Positions 56,535 through 64,000 of a stretch of 64,000 bases of DNA are shown one piece after another. Positions within the stretch are counted from its first letter, which is position 1. Every line of letters begins with the position of its first letter. The notes below the pieces were generated by a model. It did not search any database, was not told where the DNA came from, and worked only from the letters and a program-made list of their open reading frames with translations. The stretch lies in NCBI RefSeq assembly GCF_002000125.1, contig NZ_MLHH01000011.1, positions 47,334-111,333 on the forward strand, given 5' to 3'. Origin of the DNA: Rodentibacter heidelbergensis. GTDB taxonomy: Bacteria > Pseudomonadota > Gammaproteobacteria > Enterobacterales > Pasteurellaceae. The position numbers were made by a program, and so were the translations under genes.

Positions 56535-57617
56535 TTATTTCGCTGCTTTTAATTCTTGGTAGTATTGTTCGTAGTATTGAATGGCATCACCCACATCATC
56601 TTGCCAGTAGCTGTTTTTCAAGACTTCAGCAGTTGGATAGATAGATGGATCTTCAGTGATTTCTTTTGGCAATACTTTTTTCGCTTCAACGTTTGCCGTT
56701 GGGTAACCAATAGCTAAGGTGAGTTTCTCAGCAGCTTTGGCACCAAGCATATAGTTGATAAGCTTATGTGCACCATCCGGGTTTTTAGAGGTGCTAGGAA
56801 TCGCCAAGGTATCCACCCAAAGTACAGGGCCCTCTTTCGGGAACACCATATCTAAAGGCGCTTGTTCTTTTTTCGCAATGCGTACGGAACCGTTCCATAA
56901 TTGACCCACTTCAACTTCACCGGAAATGAAAGAGTTAGCCGGGTTGTCTGAATTGAAAGAAAGGACATTTGGACGTAATTTTAATAATTCTTCGTAGGCT
57001 TGTTTGATGATTGCCGGGTCTTGAGTATTCGGATCTTGACCGAGTTTTAACAAGGCAATATTAAATACTTCACGGGCATCATCTAATAATTGGACTTTGT
57101 TGGCAAACTCAGGTTTCCATAAATCGCCCCAAGAGGTGAAATCCGAACCTTTATAGGCATTGGTATTAAATGCGATACCCGGCGCACCCAGTAATTGAGG
57201 AAGGGAATATTTGTTGCCTTTATCATAAGGTTTATTGAGCCAATCAGGGTCTAATTCTTTAATGACAGGCAATTTGCTATGATCAAGTTCTTTTAACATG
57301 CCTTCGCGTGCCATTTTAGACACAAAATAGTTCGAAGGGGCAATCACATCATAACCGCCGGCTTCACCTTGGGTTTTGAGTTTTGCATACATGGTTTCAT
57401 TGGACTCAAGACTTGAAACAATCACTTTGATACCGGTTTCTTTGGTGAAGTCATCTAAAAGACCATCCGGCACATATTCAGTCCAAGTATAGAGGTACAC
57501 CGTATCATTAGCAGTTGCCGGTGCATTGGCATTCTCAGGCTTGTTTTCTTTGTCATTACAAGCTGTTAGGGTGGCAGCCACTAAACCGGCAGTCATTAAA
57601 CCTGCAAATTTTTTCAT
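56535..57617 (-). CDS. potD: spermidine/putrescine ABC transporter substrate-binding protein
   Basis: Periplasmic polyamine receptor for PotABC. 360 residues from ATG 57617, chosen for the site ACGGAGAACA. The N-terminus MKKFAGLMTAGLVAATLTAC has a lipobox, so it is membrane-anchored as a lipoprotein. YTWTEYVPDGLL carries the conserved Trp, and polyamine-contacting residues sit in SNYFVSKM, IPSTSKNPDGAH and NSYWQDD. It is separated from potC by two terminators and a promoter, so its expression need not follow that of potABC. Confidence 0.94.
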   Translation of the reverse strand: MKKFAGLMTAGLVAATLTACNDKENKPENANAPATANDTVYLYTWTEYVPDGLLDDFTKETGIKVIVSSLESNETMYAKLKTQGEAGGYDVIAPSNYFVSKMAREGMLKELDHSKLPVIKELDPDWLNKPYDKGNKYSLPQLLGAPGIAFNTNAYKGSDFTSWGDLWKPEFANKVQLLDDAREVFNIALLKLGQDPNTQDPAIIKQAYEELLKLRPNVLSFNSDNPANSFISGEVEVGQLWNGSVRIAKKEQAPLDMVFPKEGPVLWVDTLAIPSTSKNPDGAHKLINYMLGAKAAEKLTLAIGYPTANVEAKKVLPKEITEDPSIYPTAEVLKNSYWQDDVGDAIQYYEQYYQELKAAK

Positions 57618-57645
57618 TTTTGTTTGTTCTCCGTAAAAGAGGGGT

Positions 57646-57674
57646 AAAAAAACCACCTACCGTAAACCGTAGGT
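57646..57674 (-). terminator. second terminator before potD
   Basis: On the minus strand ACCTAC and GTAGGT (57655-57674) are followed by GG and T7 (57646-57652). It ends 28 bases before the potD ATG. Confidence 0.6.
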
Positions 57675-57676
57675 AT

Positions 57677-57707
57677 AAAAAAACGCCTTGATTGTGCGTC
57701 AAGGCGT
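57677..57707 (-). terminator. first terminator after potC
   Basis: ACGCCTTGA and TCAAGGCGT (57683-57691 with 57699-57707) form a perfect 9-bp stem with a 7-base loop. T7 follows on the minus strand. Confidence 0.9.
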
Positions 57708-57736
57708 ATTCTATTTGATATTAAAGGGTTTGTGAA
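57708..57736 (-). promoter_or_regulatory. putative potD promoter
   Basis: Read on the minus strand: TTCACA (57736-57731), 17 bases and TAGAAT (57713-57708), one mismatch per hexamer. Transcription would start near 57701, inside the first terminator's 5' arm, so the hairpin would be cut off at its base in potD mRNA. Confidence 0.55.
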
Positions 57737-57751
57737 ACCTTTTATCGTGTC

Positions 57752-58522
57752 TTAGTGGTTATTTTTACGCGTGATTAATTGGCTTGAAACCACTAACAGC
57801 AAGGAAAGTACGATCATAATGGTGGCTAAGGCATTCACTTCCGGTGTTACCCCTGTTTTCACCAAAGAGAAGATGCGTAGTGGCAGGATCTCGTAGCTTA
57901 CGCCACTCACAAAGGAGGAGACCACCACGTCATCTAATGAGATGGTAAAGCTTAATAACCAACCTGATACGATTGCCGGCAATGCAAGGGGAACAATAAT
58001 CTTGCGTAAAATAGTGACTTCACTTGCGCCTAAATCTTTTGCCGCTTCTAACATTCTGGCATCAAAGCCATTTAAACGTGAGAAAATGGTGACCGTCACA
58101 TAAGGCAAACAGAAGGTAACATGGGCTAGAAGCAATGACCAGAAACCTAATGAAATACCAACAACCATAAACAGTGCCAATAAGGAAACGGCCATAACAA
58201 TATCTGGTGACATCATCACGATAAATAACATTCCGCTCACCGCTTGTTTGCCACGGAAACGATAGCGATATAAGGCAATAGCGGTGAGTCCGCCAATAAT
58301 GGTGGCTAAGGTTGCCGCAAAAAAGGCGATGGTAACGGAATGAATGGCAGCCTGAATTAAGGTATCGTTATTAAATAAACGTTCGTACCAATTCCAACTA
58401 AAACCTTTCCAGCTCAATCCGTAACGGTCGGCATTGAAGGAGTTGGTGACTAAGATAATAATTGGGATATACAAATAAGCGTATACCACAAACATAAATA
58501 CATTACGCAGTAAACGGCTCAT
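57752..58522 (-). CDS. potC: spermidine/putrescine ABC transporter permease PotC
   Basis: Second permease subunit. 256 residues with six helices. The EAA-type loop that contacts PotA is [20 protein letters not shown] (about 150-169). The start codon overlaps the stop of potB by one base (TAATG), a sign of translational coupling. LPYVTVTIFSRLNGF just before the loop is typical of PotC. The stop is followed by the promoter and terminators of potD. Confidence 0.96.
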   Translation of the reverse strand: MSRLLRNVFMFVVYAYLYIPIIILVTNSFNADRYGLSWKGFSWNWYERLFNNDTLIQAAIHSVTIAFFAATLATIIGGLTAIALYRYRFRGKQAVSGMLFIVMMSPDIVMAVSLLALFMVVGISLGFWSLLLAHVTFCLPYVTVTIFSRLNGFDARMLEAAKDLGASEVTILRKIIVPLALPAIVSGWLLSFTISLDDVVVSSFVSGVSYEILPLRIFSLVKTGVTPEVNALATIMIVLSLLLVVSSQLITRKNNH

Positions 58523-59382
58523 TATTCTAACTCCACTTTTTTATTCAATAGTTTATTTGCACGGTAATAGACGAAAATCAACAACGCCATAAGGATGGTT
58601 AACCCGATGCTGATTGCTGAACCAAACGGCCAGTTGCGGGAAATTAAGAATTCGCTCTTAATCACATTACCCACGAGAAGCACTTTTGCTCCACCCAGTA
58701 AATCTGCCACATAGAACATACCCATTGCCGGGAGTAAAACTAATAGGCAACCTGCAATAATGCCGGGCATGGTTAATGGCAAAATAACACGGAAAAAGCG
58801 TTGGAATGCGTTAGCGCCTAAATCTTTCGCCGCTTCCAGTAAGCGTCCGTCTAATTTTTCAATAGCAGAGTAGAGGGGTAAAATCATAAATGGCAACAAT
58901 AAATAGACCAAACCGATAATCACCGCCACTTCTGTATTTAAAATACGGATAGGTTCACTCAAAATGCCCATATCCATAAGCATGGTGTTTAACACGCCTT
59001 TCACTCCAAGGAAGATTTTCATTCCATAGATACGAATGAGCGAGTTTGTCCAAAACGGCAAAACCACAAGGAATAACAAGAGCGGTCGATATTTCGGGTG
59101 AATTTTGCTGATCATAAAGGCAAAAGGGTAGCCGATGAGTAAGCAAATGATCGTGGCAATCCCTGACATATACAAAGAATTCCACACCACCTGTGCATAA
59201 AGCGGATTAAACAGGTTGATGTAGTTATCTAGGTTAAACGGCAGGGCATAGAAGTTGCTACCATCTCGAGTTAAAAAACTTACGACTAATACCAACAGGT
59301 TTGGAATTAGCACAAAGAAAATAAGCCAACTGAAGATAATAGCAACAGCAATTTTTTGAAATTTATTATTGATTATCTTCAT
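58522..59382 (-). CDS. potB: spermidine/putrescine ABC transporter permease PotB
   Basis: First permease subunit. 286 residues with six helices. The EAA loop is [20 protein letters not shown] (about 190-209). The start ATG 59382 lies inside the 3' end of potA (17-base overlap). No uptake signal and no terminator interrupt potA-potB-potC, so they form one translationally linked unit. Confidence 0.96.
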   Translation of the reverse strand: MKIINNKFQKIAVAIIFSWLIFFVLIPNLLVLVVSFLTRDGSNFYALPFNLDNYINLFNPLYAQVVWNSLYMSGIATIICLLIGYPFAFMISKIHPKYRPLLLFLVVLPFWTNSLIRIYGMKIFLGVKGVLNTMLMDMGILSEPIRILNTEVAVIIGLVYLLLPFMILPLYSAIEKLDGRLLEAAKDLGANAFQRFFRVILPLTMPGIIAGCLLVLLPAMGMFYVADLLGGAKVLLVGNVIKSEFLISRNWPFGSAISIGLTILMALLIFVYYRANKLLNKKVELE

Positions 59383-60484
59383 CGTTGAGTACTACCTCCC
59401 AACCTTCGTGCCATGTAATGCCAACACGTTGTCCAACACTGTGATCCATGTGCGGATCGTCTTCGTTAAAGAATTCGCTGACAAGCACACGCATACCGTT
59501 ATGGTCGAATTCTACGGTAGATTCTAATGTCATTCCTTTATAGGTACGGTCAATAATGTGGCCGATAATGGCATTAGACTGCTCATTTTCATCAAGCTCT
59601 TCAATCACGATATCTTCAGGGCGGAGAAGGACTTGAAGTTTTTGATCTTTTCTGACCGGCATATCCGTATAAATATCACAAACCCGCCCTTCTACATTGG
59701 CTAATACGACATTGTCGGATTTACGTTCAATAACAGTGGCATCAAACACATTGATTTCACCGATAAAGCGTGCCACAAACAAGTTGGCCGGTTCTTCATA
59801 AATTTCTCGTGGTGAACCATCTTGTGCAATTTTACCTTTACGCATTAGCACAATGCGATCAGACATGGTAATGGCTTCTTCTTGATCGTGGGTGACGAAA
59901 ATAAAGGTGATGCCTAACTGACGTTGCAATACTTTAAGTTCGTATTGCATTTGTTTACGCAATTTATAGTCCAATGCCGATAAGGATTCATCGAGCAACA
60001 ACACTTTCGGTTTGTTGACAACCGCACGGGCAATGGCAATACGTTGTTGCTGACCGCCTGACAATTGGGTTGGCTTACGATCTGCCATTTCTTCTAATTG
60101 CACCATGCGTAAGGCTTCGAGTACACGAGGTTTGATTTCAGCCTCAGGTACTTTTTGCATACGCAAACCAAAAGCCACGTTCTCAAAAATCGTCATATGC
60201 GGAAAGAGCGCATAACTTTGGAAAACGGTGTTGATGTGGCGTTTTTCAGCGGGCACATCGGTGATATCCTCACCGTCCAAAATAATATGACCCTCGTCTA
60301 ATTCTTCGAGGCCGGCTAACAAGCGTAATATCGTTGTTTTTCCACAACCTGAAGGGCCAAGAATAGTGACAAATTCACCATTATTAATGGTTAGGTTAAA
60401 GTCGTTAATAATGGTGTTAGAACCGTAGGATTTTTTGATTGAACGAAGCTCAATAATCGGCTTGTTTTGAACCTGATTTTCCAC
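59366..60484 (-). CDS. potA: spermidine/putrescine ABC transporter ATP-binding protein PotA
   Basis: Powers polyamine import. 372 residues from a GTG at 60484 (reads [20 protein letters not shown]), the length of the family; an upstream in-frame start would add 27 residues from the leader and was rejected. Walker [10 protein letters not shown] (43-51), signature [14 protein letters not shown], Walker [13 protein letters not shown], switch FVTHDQEEA. The C-terminal TOBE-type regulatory domain (about 240-372) is where polyamine feedback acts in E. coli PotA. The ribosome binding site is weak (GGGAGA, 13 bases away). A long leader precedes it. Confidence 0.96.
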   Translation of the reverse strand: MENQVQNKPIIELRSIKKSYGSNTIINDFNLTINNGEFVTILGPSGCGKTTILRLLAGLEELDEGHIILDGEDITDVPAEKRHINTVFQSYALFPHMTIFENVAFGLRMQKVPEAEIKPRVLEALRMVQLEEMADRKPTQLSGGQQQRIAIARAVVNKPKVLLLDESLSALDYKLRKQMQYELKVLQRQLGITFIFVTHDQEEAITMSDRIVLMRKGKIAQDGSPREIYEEPANLFVARFIGEINVFDATVIERKSDNVVLANVEGRVCDIYTDMPVRKDQKLQVLLRPEDIVIEELDENEQSNAIIGHIIDRTYKGMTLESTVEFDHNGMRVLVSEFFNEDDPHMDHSVGQRVGITWHEGWEVVLNDEDNQ

Positions 60485-60541
60485 TAGCTTTGGTTTTCTC
60501 CCTAATTTCACCAATAAACTGGTACTGAGTAGAAACAAGAA

Positions 60542-60557
60542 CCTGCAAGAATGCAGG
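60542..60557 (-). promoter_or_regulatory. hairpin between the leader frame and potA
   Basis: CCTGCA (60542-60547) and TGCAGG (60552-60557), loop of four. On the minus strand it is followed by TTCTTGTTTC, a weak T-tract, so it could be an attenuator. It lies between the stop of the 32-codon frame and the potA start. Confidence 0.4.
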
Positions 60558-60595
60558 GGCGACATAAAAATAGGTGCTTATGATATAGTGAATTT

Positions 60596-60694
60596 TCAAT
60601 AATGAAAAGGACTTAATGCTTGAGGAAACAAAAAAATTTCCGACCGTAAAAACACCCTAAAATTATTCACAAACTCGTCCACTTGTTTATTCAT
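60596..60694 (-). CDS. possible 32-residue leader peptide of potABC
   Basis: An open frame of 32 codons, ATG 60694 to TGA 60596-60598, 111 bases before the potA start. It begins MNKQVDEFVNNFRVFLRSE and ends FPQALSPFHY. AAGGAG lies ten bases before its ATG, a better ribosome binding site than potA has. That site is partly inside a hairpin (60707-60723). Peptides in such positions, for example SpeFL before speF, sense polyamines or ornithine; this sequence does not resemble SpeFL. No homologue is known to me. Confidence 0.45.
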   Translation of the reverse strand: MNKQVDEFVNNFRVFLRSEIFLFPQALSPFHY

Positions 60695-60706
60695 CTCTAA
60701 CGCTCT

Positions 60707-60723
60707 CCTTGGTAAAACCAAGG
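60707..60723 (-). promoter_or_regulatory. hairpin overlapping the leader-frame ribosome binding site
   Basis: CCTTGGT (60707-60713) and ACCAAGG (60717-60723) form a 7-bp stem with a three-base loop. On the minus strand its 3' arm contains the AAGG of the AAGGAG site. The rest of the 383-base gap 60485-60867 carries an uptake signal (60745) and must hold the potA and pepT promoters, which I could not place. Confidence 0.45.
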
Positions 60724-60867
60724 TTCAAAAACATTGTTTTTTATGACCGCACTTTCCCTTTTCTGGGGATATTGGGGCGAATGACTGAATGTTTGCTATA
60801 TATCAATAATCTTTTGTTTAATTTGAGGTAGACTTATTCACGTCAGTTATAAAGGATCATCAATAAA

Positions 60868-62106
60868 ATGGATACCAATCATTATAAAAACAATTTATTA
60901 AATCGTTTTTTGCATTATGTTTCTTTTGATACACAAGCCAAACCCCATGCAAAATCGTCACCCAGTTCTATTGGGCAAATGAAACTTGCAAAGCATCTAC
61001 AAAAAGAACTGATTGAACTTGGATTAGAAGAGGTGGAAGTCAGCAAACATGCAGTAGTAACGGCTTTTCTTCCTTCAAACAGAGAGGCACTTTCGCATAC
61101 CATTGGTTTTATCGCCCATTTAGATACTTCACCTGAATGTAGTGGGAAGCATGTGAAACCCGAAGTGATTGAAAACTATCGGGGAGGGGACATTGCTTTA
61201 GGGATTGGCGAAGAATTTATTACGCCGGTTTATTACCCTTTTATGCATCAACTTATTGGGAAAACTTTGATTGTGACCGATGGTAATACTTTACTGGGGG
61301 CAGATAATAAAGCCGGAATTGCTGAAATTATGACCGCACTTGAGATCATCCAACAAGAAAAATTGCCTCATTGCAATATAAGAATTGCCTTTACACCGGA
61401 TGAAGAAATCGGTTTAGGGATGCAGTATTTCCCTTTGGCTGATTTTCCTTGTGATTGGGCTTACACCATTGATGGTGGGGAAGTGGGAGAATTAGAATAC
61501 GAAAACTTCAATGCGGCGACAGCAAAAATTTATTTCTCGGGAAGAAGTATTCACACCGGCTATGCGAAAGATAAAATGGTTAACGCCCTTGCGCTTGCCT
61601 GTGATTTTCACCAAGGCTTTCCCAAAGATGAAGTGCCGGAGAAAACCGAAGGTAAAGAAGGCTTTTTCCACTTGGAGCATTTTGAGGGTAGTATTGAAAA
61701 AGCCGAATTACATTATTTAATTCGTGATTTTGATTTATCAGCTTTTGAACAACGCAAACAATTTATTTTGGATTGGACAGCAAAATTTAATGCAGAAAGA
61801 GGCTTAAAAATGCCTGTTGAGTGTGTCATTCATGAGAGCTATAAAAATATGTATGAAGCGGTTCAACAAGCTCCTCAATCTATTTCAATTGCAGAAAAAG
61901 CCATGGATTTATGCGGGATCAATGTGATCCATAAACCCATTCGTGGGGGAACTGATGGTGCATTTCTATCAGAAAAGGGCCTGCCTTGCCCGAATATTTT
62001 TACCGGCGGGTACAATTTCCATAGTAAACACGAATTAATCTCTCTAGAAGGCATGGAAAAAGCGGTGGAAGTCATCACGGAAATTGTAAAATTTAAGAAA
62101 ATGTAA
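60868..62106 (+). CDS. pepT: peptidase T (tripeptide aminopeptidase)
   Basis: Cytosolic dizinc M20 peptidase releasing the N-terminal residue of tripeptides. 412 residues (E. coli PepT 408). Zinc ligands are visible: His in IAHLDTSPE, bridging Asp in LLGADNKAGIAE, the Glu pair in TPDEEIGLG, Asp in TIDGGEVGELE, and the final His in GYNFHSKHELIS. Start ATG follows TAAAGGATCATC. An internal uptake signal (61333) encodes TAL. It is divergent from potA. Confidence 0.97.
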   Translation: MDTNHYKNNLLNRFLHYVSFDTQAKPHAKSSPSSIGQMKLAKHLQKELIELGLEEVEVSKHAVVTAFLPSNREALSHTIGFIAHLDTSPECSGKHVKPEVIENYRGGDIALGIGEEFITPVYYPFMHQLIGKTLIVTDGNTLLGADNKAGIAEIMTALEIIQQEKLPHCNIRIAFTPDEEIGLGMQYFPLADFPCDWAYTIDGGEVGELEYENFNAATAKIYFSGRSIHTGYAKDKMVNALALACDFHQGFPKDEVPEKTEGKEGFFHLEHFEGSIEKAELHYLIRDFDLSAFEQRKQFILDWTAKFNAERGLKMPVECVIHESYKNMYEAVQQAPQSISIAEKAMDLCGINVIHKPIRGGTDGAFLSEKGLPCPNIFTGGYNFHSKHELISLEGMEKAVEVITEIVKFKKM

Positions 62107-62159
62107 ATTTTTTGTAAAGAAACGTAAATTTCCTCTTGCTTTTGTAAAGAAATGTAAAT
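62093..62159 (+). repeat. short AT-rich direct repeats after pepT
   Basis: TTTGTAAAGAAACGTAAAT (62111-62129) and TTTGTAAAGAAATGTAAAT (62141-62159) are 30 bp apart and differ at one base. A looser copy ending ATGTAAAT overlaps the pepT stop (62093-62108). The 327-base gap 62107-62433 also has a terminator and an uptake signal (62299). Confidence 0.6.
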
Positions 62160-62240
62160 ATACTTACCGCAGTTTTATTGAGAGCCTTTTCGATAAAGCT
62201 AAACTTTAGAGATTTTATTCATAAATTCCTTTTGATATTT

Positions 62241-62267
62241 TCCCCTGAGTAATCAGGGGATTTTTTT
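62241..62267 (+). terminator. terminator between pepT and katA
   Basis: TCCCCTGA (62241-62248) and TCAGGGGA (62253-62260), loop GTAA, followed by T7. Confidence 0.9.
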
Positions 62268-62433
62268 ATCCTTTCTTTTGAAAACGCCGAAAAAAACAAC
62301 CGCACTTTAAATCAGCTAACCCAATAGATGTACTTTTTGAATGGTTTTTTTGATTAATTTGATAGTTTTTAATCGTTACAATCTTTTAGTATGATCAGCA
62401 CGAATTTCAATCAAACTCAAGAAGGAAAATATT

Positions 62434-63957
62434 ATGACATCAAAATGTCCGTTTTCTCATATCACCACCCCTTTAACAATGGGAAATGGTGCACCTGTTG
62501 TTGACAATCAAAACAGCTTAACCGCAGGTCCTCGTGGTCCATTACTTGCACAAGATTTATGGCTTAATGAAAAATTAGCAGATTTCGTGCGTGAAGTGAT
62601 TCCTGAGCGCCGTATGCACGCAAAAGGTTCAGGTGCATTTGGTACTTTCACCGTGACCAATGATATCACCAAATATACCCGTGCTAAAATCTTCAGTGAA
62701 GTGGGTAAAAAAACAGAAATGTTCGCACGTTTTACTACCGTAGCCGGTGAACGTGGTGCAGCGGATGCAGAGCGTGATATTCGTGGTTTTGCATTAAAAT
62801 TCTACACCGAAGAAGGTAACTGGGATATGGTTGGTAACAATACACCGGTTTTCTTCTTGCGTGATCCTCGTAAATTCCCTGATCTTAACAAAGCGGTAAA
62901 ACGTGATCCACGCACTAATATGCGTTCAGCAACCAATAACTGGGATTTCTGGACATTATTACCGGAAGCGTTACACCAAGTCACTATCGTAATGAGTGAT
63001 CGTGGTATTCCGGCAAGTTATCGTCATATGCACGGTTACGGTTCACATACTTATAGCTTCTGGAATGAAGCCGGCGAGCGTTTCTGGGTGAAATTCCATT
63101 TCCATACACAACAAGGCATTAAAAATTTAACCGAGGCAGAAGCTGCTGCGATTATTGCCAACGATCGTGAAAGTCATCAACGTGATTTATATGAAGCCAT
63201 TGAGCGTGGCGATTTCCCGAAATGGAAAATGTTTATCCAAGTGATGCCGGAAGCCGATGCAGAAAAAGTGCCTTATCATCCTTTCGATTTAACCAAAGTA
63301 TGGCCGAAAAAAGACTACCCATTAATTGAAGTGGGTGAATTTGAGCTTAACCGTAACTCTGAAAACTTCTTTGCCGATGTTGAGCAATCTGCTTTTGCAC
63401 CAAGCAATTTAGTACCGGGAATCGGTGCAAGCCCGGATAGAATGTTGCAAGCTCGTTTATTCAACTATGCCGATGCACAACGTTACCGTTTAGGCGTGAA
63501 TTTCCGTCAAATTCCGGTAAACCGTCCTCGTTGCCCGGTTCACAGCAACCAACGTGATGGTCAAGGCCGTGTCGATGGTAACTACGGTAGCTTACCGCAT
63601 TATGAGCCAAACAGCTTTAATCAATGGCAACAACAACCGGATTTTGCAGAGCCACCACTTCGCATTAACGGTGATGCGGCATTCTGGGATTATCGTCAAG
63701 ATGATAACGACTACTTCAGCCAACCGCGTGCCTTGTTTAACTTAATGAGCGCTGAACAAAAACAAGCGTTATTTAACAATACTGCGGGTGCAATGGGTGA
63801 TGCGCCTGATTTCATCAAATATCGTCATATCCGTAACTGCCACTGGTGTGATCCGGCATACGGTGAAGGTGTGGCGAAAGCATTAGGTTTAACCGTAGAA
63901 GATGCGTTAAAAGCCCGTGATACTGATCCGGCTTTAGGCCAAGGCGGTTTACTCTAA
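62434..63957 (+). CDS. katA: catalase (monofunctional haem type, HktE-like)
   Basis: Breaks down hydrogen peroxide in the cytosol. 507 residues, near the 508 of H. influenzae HktE. The catalytic H62 is in [13 protein letters not shown], the conserved Asn in [10 protein letters not shown], and the haem-ligating Y345 in [14 protein letters not shown]. It is a small-subunit clade 3-type catalase: no C-terminal flavodoxin domain. The ribosome binding site is AAGAAGGAAAATATT. Regulation by OxyR is known for the Haemophilus enzyme; no clear OxyR site was seen. The last 43 bases of the window hold no feature. Confidence 0.97.
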   Translation: MTSKCPFSHITTPLTMGNGAPVVDNQNSLTAGPRGPLLAQDLWLNEKLADFVREVIPERRMHAKGSGAFGTFTVTNDITKYTRAKIFSEVGKKTEMFARFTTVAGERGAADAERDIRGFALKFYTEEGNWDMVGNNTPVFFLRDPRKFPDLNKAVKRDPRTNMRSATNNWDFWTLLPEALHQVTIVMSDRGIPASYRHMHGYGSHTYSFWNEAGERFWVKFHFHTQQGIKNLTEAEAAAIIANDRESHQRDLYEAIERGDFPKWKMFIQVMPEADAEKVPYHPFDLTKVWPKKDYPLIEVGEFELNRNSENFFADVEQSAFAPSNLVPGIGASPDRMLQARLFNYADAQRYRLGVNFRQIPVNRPRCPVHSNQRDGQGRVDGNYGSLPHYEPNSFNQWQQQPDFAEPPLRINGDAAFWDYRQDDNDYFSQPRALFNLMSAEQKQALFNNTAGAMGDAPDFIKYRHIRNCHWCDPAYGEGVAKALGLTVEDALKARDTDPALGQGGLL

Positions 63958-64000
63958 TTTAATAAAAAGCAAAAGGGTTGATATGATCTGCACCCCAAAA

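Noticed and set aside
62350..62400. Possible OxyR site (ATAGTTTTTAATCGT) upstream of katA
   Set aside because: Only the first half-site fits the ATAG-n-T-nnn-A-n-CTAT pattern; the second half does not, so I do not call it.

Overview
The window is a dense, low-GC stretch of chromosome from a member of the Pasteurellaceae, close to Haemophilus or Aggregatibacter. The clearest evidence is the Haemophilus-type DNA uptake signal (core AAGTGCGGT or its complement), which I count about 35 times by eye. Several of these form inverted pairs that act as transcription terminators. The tmRNA tag ANDEQYALAA and several local gene orders (mpl-metC-pgsA, hldE-lpxL-parE-parC, apt-dnaX, pepT-potABCD) also fit Haemophilus. 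There is no rRNA, no tRNA other than tmRNA, no CRISPR array, no insertion sequence and no prophage.

Region by region: 1-9 kb holds the end of a YdgA-like gene, mgsA, the pyruvate dehydrogenase genes aceE-aceF-lpdA, and mepS. 8.7-15.4 kb has apt-dnaX converging on the lipid-transport pair letA-letB. 15.6-22.6 kb has metF, an AT-rich methyltransferase, pgsA, metC, mpl, a membrane protein and gltS. 22.6-30.6 kb has the topoisomerase IV genes parE and parC with a copper nitrite reductase (aniA) between them, then lpxL and hldE for lipooligosaccharide. 30.7-43 kb has rpsO, a YegP-like gene behind a structured leader, tmRNA, dinB, proQ-prc, the peptidoglycan set ldtD-mepK-ycbL, argS and a yecM-lipoprotein group. 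43.3-51.2 kb is an L-ascorbate (ula) regulon: a fused PTS IIC-IIB gene plus ulaC and ulaD on one strand, diverging from ulaG-ulaR-ulaE-ulaF and a HAD phosphatase. 51.3-56.5 kb is the most disturbed part: a torZ-type reductase lacking its 5' half, 23-bp repeats, an AAA ATPase gene, and the choline transporter betT behind a long leader. 56.5-64 kb has the polyamine transporter genes potABCD, pepT and catalase.

The genes are mainly core metabolism and envelope maintenance. The ula genes form a complete route from imported ascorbate phosphate to D-xylulose 5-phosphate, and two CRP-like sites lie in the divergent control region. Anaerobic respiration is represented by aniA (complete copper ligands) and the broken torZ.

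The most interesting material is regulatory. A 32-codon open frame with a good ribosome binding site sits in the potA leader, between a hairpin that covers part of that site and a second hairpin before potA. potD is separated from potC by two tandem terminators with a promoter placed so that its transcript escapes the first. The betT leader holds a cysteine-rich 32-codon frame that overlaps a terminator-like hairpin. The torZ/ATPase junction lies in the longest stretch (about 9 kb) without an uptake signal. All positions and hairpins were read by eye, and no homology search was run.
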